Assembly (NCBI RefSeq): GCF_004362515.1
Contig: NZ_SNXU01000001.1
Coordinates: 868,001 to 932,000, forward strand
DNA: 64,000 bases
Direction: 5' to 3'
From: Actinokineospora alba
GTDB taxonomy: Bacteria > Actinomycetota > Actinomycetes > Mycobacteriales > Pseudonocardiaceae
Shown piece after piece: positions 61,461 through 64,000 of this stretch. The notes under the pieces were generated by a model that was not told the origin of the DNA, did not search any database, and saw only the letters and a list, made by a program, of their open reading frames with translations. Within the stretch, counting starts at the first letter, position 1, and every line of letters begins with the position of its first letter. Made by a program: the position numbers and the translations under genes.

Positions 61461-62195
61461 ATGAATAGTCCTTGGCAAGCGGCACCGATCTACTTGGACC
61501 CAGTCTGCCTCACCTGGGAACCGGATGGCATCACCTCACACATCTACGAGCGTGAGACAACAAGGCGATCATACGAACTGTGGCGACACGCGGAGTGCAA
61601 GCTGAGCGACTCCGCAAGCGCACTGGACCGCGGCGACGCAGTCCATGCGCTAAATCGAGCAGTAAATGTTCGAATGAAATCACTGGCTGAGCGCTATCGG
61701 CTTTTCGATATCCTCGAAGACCCGAAAGGAAAACGACCGACCAATGCGGCTCTGTTGGCACGATTTGGCATCATCAGACCGCACATGCTCCGCGCCTTGA
61801 CCAGGTTTCGAAACGAGATAGAACACGAAGATGCACTGCCGCCACCGATCGAGCGCTGCACAGAGTTCGCCGATGTGGTTTGGTATGTCCTTCGATCTAC
61901 CGACAACCTTATGGGCCTACGCAAGGCGGAAATGGCGTTCGCACAGGAAATTGCGAACGGCTACATATCCCTGGACTTCGGCGTATATTTCGACGGAAAG
62001 ATGCCTTCGGTGCCACTGTGGGCAGAGATGTCGCTAGACTTGGTCTCACAGCGAAAGCAAACTGATTGGATTTCGGTCAATCTGGGGAAAAAGCCGCGCA
62101 TCCAGCGGGGAAACCTTCACTTCGAAGGCATTCTCACTGGTATGGGAAACCACGTCGATACCGTATGGCGCGCCTACTTCGAACTAGATCACTAG
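61461..62195 (+). CDS. HEPN-like family protein, copy 2
   Basis: A 244-residue soluble protein, paralogue of the gene before it. The helical core contains RFRNEIEHED, where Arg117-x4-His122 fits the catalytic RxxxxH motif of HEPN ribonucleases, followed by VVWYVLRSTDNLMGL. It is clearly AT-richer than copy 1 and the downstream genes, so it was probably acquired later or is less ameliorated. It begins 3 bp after the stop of copy 1. HEPN assignment is tentative; no partner antitoxin is evident. Confidence 0.5.
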   Translation: MNSPWQAAPIYLDPVCLTWEPDGITSHIYERETTRRSYELWRHAECKLSDSASALDRGDAVHALNRAVNVRMKSLAERYRLFDILEDPKGKRPTNAALLARFGIIRPHMLRALTRFRNEIEHEDALPPPIERCTEFADVVWYVLRSTDNLMGLRKAEMAFAQEIANGYISLDFGVYFDGKMPSVPLWAEMSLDLVSQRKQTDWISVNLGKKPRIQRGNLHFEGILTGMGNHVDTVWRAYFELDH

Positions 62196-62217
62196 CGTTT
62201 CGCGCATAACCGAGAGG

Positions 62218-62271
62218 GTCGACTCGGTGTGGCGCGCCTTCTTCGAGGTGGACACGGCAGCGCGGCGGTGA
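62218..62271 (+). pseudogene. 3' remnant of a third copy of the HEPN-like gene
   Basis: These 54 bp encode VDSVWRAFFEVDTAARR and a stop, matching the C-termini of the two upstream copies (IDSVWRAFFELDHQH and VDTVWRAYFELDH). No start or body remains. It marks the downstream junction of a tandem duplication and lies directly before the HhH-GPD gene. Confidence 0.5.
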
Positions 62272-62285
62272 GTATCGATGTCACC

Positions 62286-62873
62286 ATGACGTCCATGAGT
62301 CGCACGCTGTGCATCGCGCAGAACGCGGAGGCGGACGCCCTCCTGGCGGAGAACCCCTTGGCCCTGTTGATCGGGATGCTGCTGGATCAGCAGATCCCGA
62401 TGGAGGTCGCGTTCAACGGGCCGAAGAAGCTCTACACCCGCCTCGGCGACAAGCTCGACGTCCACCTGATCGCCGACTACGACCCGGACGAGTTCGCCAC
62501 CCTGTCGACCACGCCGCCCGCCATCCACCGCTACGGCGGCAGCATGGGCAAGCGGGTGCAGGCGCTGTGCCAGTACATCGTGGAGCACTACGACGGCGAC
62601 ACCGAGGCGATCTGGACCAAGGACAAGCCCACTGGCGCCGAGGTGCTCAAGCGGCTCAAGGCCCTCCCGGGGTTCGGCGAGCAGAAGGCCAAGATCTTCC
62701 TCGCCCTGCTGGGCAAGCAGTACGGCGTGACCCCCTACGGCTGGCGCAAGGCCGCTGGCGACTACGGCGGCGCCAACACCCGCATGTCCGTCGCCGACGT
62801 CACCGGCGCCGACTCCCTCGCCGCGGTCCGCGCCTACAAGAAAGCCAAGAAGGCCGCGGCCAAGAGCGGTTGA
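62286..62873 (+). CDS. HhH-GPD base-excision DNA glycosylase
   Basis: A 195-residue protein of the HhH-GPD superfamily. LLIGMLLDQQIPMEVAFNGP is the typical opening, and the helix-hairpin-helix is LKALPGFGEQKAKIFLALLG. The C-terminal part is Lys-rich and shorter than in MutY/Nth, without the [4Fe-4S] Cys set. The family removes damaged bases; this actinobacterial branch is uncharacterised. The ATG at 62286 is chosen; MSRTLC at 62295 is an alternative. Its N-terminus has a partial duplicate in the first HEPN-like gene. Confidence 0.5.
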   Translation: MTSMSRTLCIAQNAEADALLAENPLALLIGMLLDQQIPMEVAFNGPKKLYTRLGDKLDVHLIADYDPDEFATLSTTPPAIHRYGGSMGKRVQALCQYIVEHYDGDTEAIWTKDKPTGAEVLKRLKALPGFGEQKAKIFLALLGKQYGVTPYGWRKAAGDYGGANTRMSVADVTGADSLAAVRAYKKAKKAAAKSG

Positions 62874-62918
62874 GGCCTTGGCTACCTGCGCTTACCCTGG
62901 GGACGCGGAGGTGGCCCC

Positions 62919-63107
62919 ATGCGAGCAGCGGTAGGTGACCGGCTACACGTCCACGGTCGCAACGTCGGCAACGCCGACCATCTGGGCGAGATCCTCGAAG
63001 TGCGCGGCGCCGACGGCGCGCCGCCCTACCTGGTCAAATTCAACGACGGCCACGAGAGCCTGGTCTTCCCCGGGCCCGATTGTGTGGTCGAGCACGAGCC
63101 CCAATAG
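62919..63107 (+). CDS. DUF1918 protein
   Basis: A 62-residue protein matching DUF1918: VGDRLHVHGRNVGN, GEILEVRGADGAPPYLVKF and a terminal DG..FPGPDC pattern, a small SH3-like barrel. The function is unknown; the family is abundant in actinobacteria. GGAGG (62907-62911) lies 7 bp before the ATG, and a TACCCT -10-like box lies further upstream. Confidence 0.5.
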   Translation: MRAAVGDRLHVHGRNVGNADHLGEILEVRGADGAPPYLVKFNDGHESLVFPGPDCVVEHEPQ

Positions 63108-63152
63108 CTCCACTCGCTAACCTGTGTCCTCTTCCACTCTCAAGGGGGCACT

Positions 63153-63533
63153 ATGCGAACTCGGCTGGCGATCATTCTGGTCACGGCGGCGATGACGTGC
63201 GGGCTGACCGCGTGTGACGCCGTGCGTGAAGCCACGAGCGCGGCCGACTCCGCCACCGACAAGGCGAGCATCTGCCTGGATGCCGCCAAGCTGGCGGGCT
63301 TCAACCCGGACCTCTCGAACCCCGAGCAGGCCGTCAAGGACGCGGAGAAGACCGCCGCCGACTTGCAGGCCCTGGCCGAGAAGACCGGTGACACCACCCT
63401 CAAGGGCGCGTTGACCGACATGTCCGCCAAGATCGGCGAGCTCACCCCGAACAGCATCGACCCCGCGAGCGTGACGGCGTGGGCCAAGGAAAAGGTGAGC
63501 GCCGCAAACGCGCTCACGCAGGCCTGCCTGTAG
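63153..63533 (+). CDS. Small helical lipoprotein
   Basis: A 126-residue predicted lipoprotein with lipobox GLTAC (Cys21). The mature part is largely alpha-helical (KDAEKTAADLQALAEKTGD) and has two further Cys at its ends, probably bridged. Similar proteins in related genomes have been labelled spanin-like, but no phage genes are nearby. An AGGGGG Shine-Dalgarno precedes the ATG. The function is unknown. Confidence 0.5.
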   Translation: MRTRLAIILVTAAMTCGLTACDAVREATSAADSATDKASICLDAAKLAGFNPDLSNPEQAVKDAEKTAADLQALAEKTGDTTLKGALTDMSAKIGELTPNSIDPASVTAWAKEKVSAANALTQACL

Positions 63534-63541
63534 CGACGAGA

Positions 63542-63575
63542 ACGGCCGCCTGCCCTGGTCGGGGCAGGCGGCCGT
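63542..63575. terminator. Terminator between the lipoprotein and SsgA-family gene
   Basis: Perfect 14-bp arms acggccgcctgccc (63542-63555) and gggcaggcggccgt (63562-63575) with a 6-base loop, between convergent genes. Confidence 0.5.
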
Positions 63576-63597
63576 CGCACGCCGCGGGAACGGTGAA

Positions 63598-64000
63598 TTA
63601 CACGTTGGTGATTTCCTCGATCAGGGCGTCGACGTCGAAGAAGTCGCTCTCCTTGCCGATCGGCACCAGCTTGGCGGTGGCCGTGAGGAACCGCTCGACG
63701 GCCTCGTATTCCATCTCCAGCAGGGCGTGGCCCTCCGGGGACTCGATCTCCAGGATGATCGACGCGCGGCCCTCGGTGTGCTCCGGGCTGAGCCGGACGT
63801 CACCCTCGCCGGTGGGGCCGATCAGGCCCGCGACCAGCAGGTCCCGGGCGAAAATCCACTCCACCCAGCGGTCGCGGTCGGTCTGGAACGCCGCGGTGAC
63901 CGTGAATGGCTCACTCGCTCGATACGTCCACCGGGAGCGCACCGGGGTGCTGCCGCCGTAGAGCGAGATGAGCTGCTCAGTGTGCTCTGCGTTCTTGTTC
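63598..64000 (-). CDS. SsgA-family sporulation/cell-division regulator (5' end beyond window)
   Basis: A partial gene of at least 133 codons whose frame is open to the right edge of the window. WVEWIFARDLLVAGL, GEGDVRLSP, LEIESPEGHALLEM and FLTATAKLVPIGKESDFFDVD are diagnostic of SsgA-like proteins, which steer septum and spore-wall formation in sporulating actinomycetes. The upstream in-frame residues (LISLYGGSTPVRSRWTY) fit the family's N-terminal half, so the nominal GTG at 63942 is probably not the start. It supports a sporulating host. Confidence 0.5.
   Translation of the reverse strand, partial: NKNAEHTEQLISLYGGSTPVRSRWTYRASEPFTVTAAFQTDRDRWVEWIFARDLLVAGLIGPTGEGDVRLSPEHTEGRASIILEIESPEGHALLEMEYEAVERFLTATAKLVPIGKESDFFDVDALIEEITNV

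Overview
The window is high-GC actinobacterial chromosome with strong G/C third-position bias. Mycobacterial-type synteny (sdhCDAB next to cdd, deoA and add), paired YbaB-like proteins, leaderless promoters, an SsgA-type sporulation regulator at the right edge and DUF1707, Scr1-type XRE and WXG100 families point to a filamentous, sporulating actinomycete, most likely order Pseudonocardiales. That placement is inferred from gene content, not from a marker gene. I found no rRNA or tRNA gene, CRISPR array, complete IS element or origin.

Layout. 1-9.8 kb: remnant SDR gene, flavodoxin-like protein, MerR/aldo-keto reductase operon, a Doc/ribbon-helix-helix toxin-antitoxin pair, TetR, upp, a membrane polysaccharide deacetylase-glycosyltransferase with a small partner, a methyltransferase, a DUF1707 protein and a HIT-like gene followed by decayed immunity genes. 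9.9-13.1 kb: deoC, a complete aldehyde dehydrogenase and a half-length pseudo-enzyme (a split ALDH16-like pair). 13.1-14.3 kb: Fic toxin with Panacea antitoxin. 14.5-18.2 kb: WXG100-type protein, NlpC/P60 hydrolase, two YbaB proteins and an acidic protein. 18.2-26.9 kb: add, a coiled-coil protein with 18 exact 11-residue repeats, an MFS pump with divergent TetR and paired operators, deoA, two paralogous lipoproteins and cdd. 26.9-32 kb: BMP-type nucleoside ABC importer. 32.3-35.7 kb: sdhCDAB.

35.8-38.8 kb is a visibly AT-richer island with one 819-residue protein joining an HsdR-type nuclease domain to a P-loop ATPase; this is the best candidate for an undescribed defence system. 38.9-49.8 kb: divergent PRPP synthetase homologue, small secreted and membrane proteins, XRE regulator with a repeated operator, saccharopine-dehydrogenase-like reductase, D,D-carboxypeptidase, pentapeptide-repeat membrane protein, YihY and trpS. 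49.9-59 kb: secreted subtilase, GlxA/AraC regulator, a Met-rich membrane protein behind a CsoR-like palindrome, HepT/MntA pair, exonuclease III, icd, acetyltransferase, membrane hydrolase and a metallothionein-like protein. 59-64 kb: beta-propeller membrane protein, a duplicated HEPN-like family with a chimeric first copy and a 3' remnant, a HhH-GPD glycosylase, DUF1918, a lipoprotein and the start-less SsgA-family gene.

Functionally, nucleoside uptake (ABC importer) and salvage (cdd, deoA, add, upp, deoC plus aldehyde dehydrogenase) form one theme spread over about 28 kb. Succinate and isocitrate dehydrogenases supply central metabolism. Three toxin-antitoxin modules, decayed immunity genes, HEPN paralogues and the nuclease-ATPase are the mobile or defence layer.
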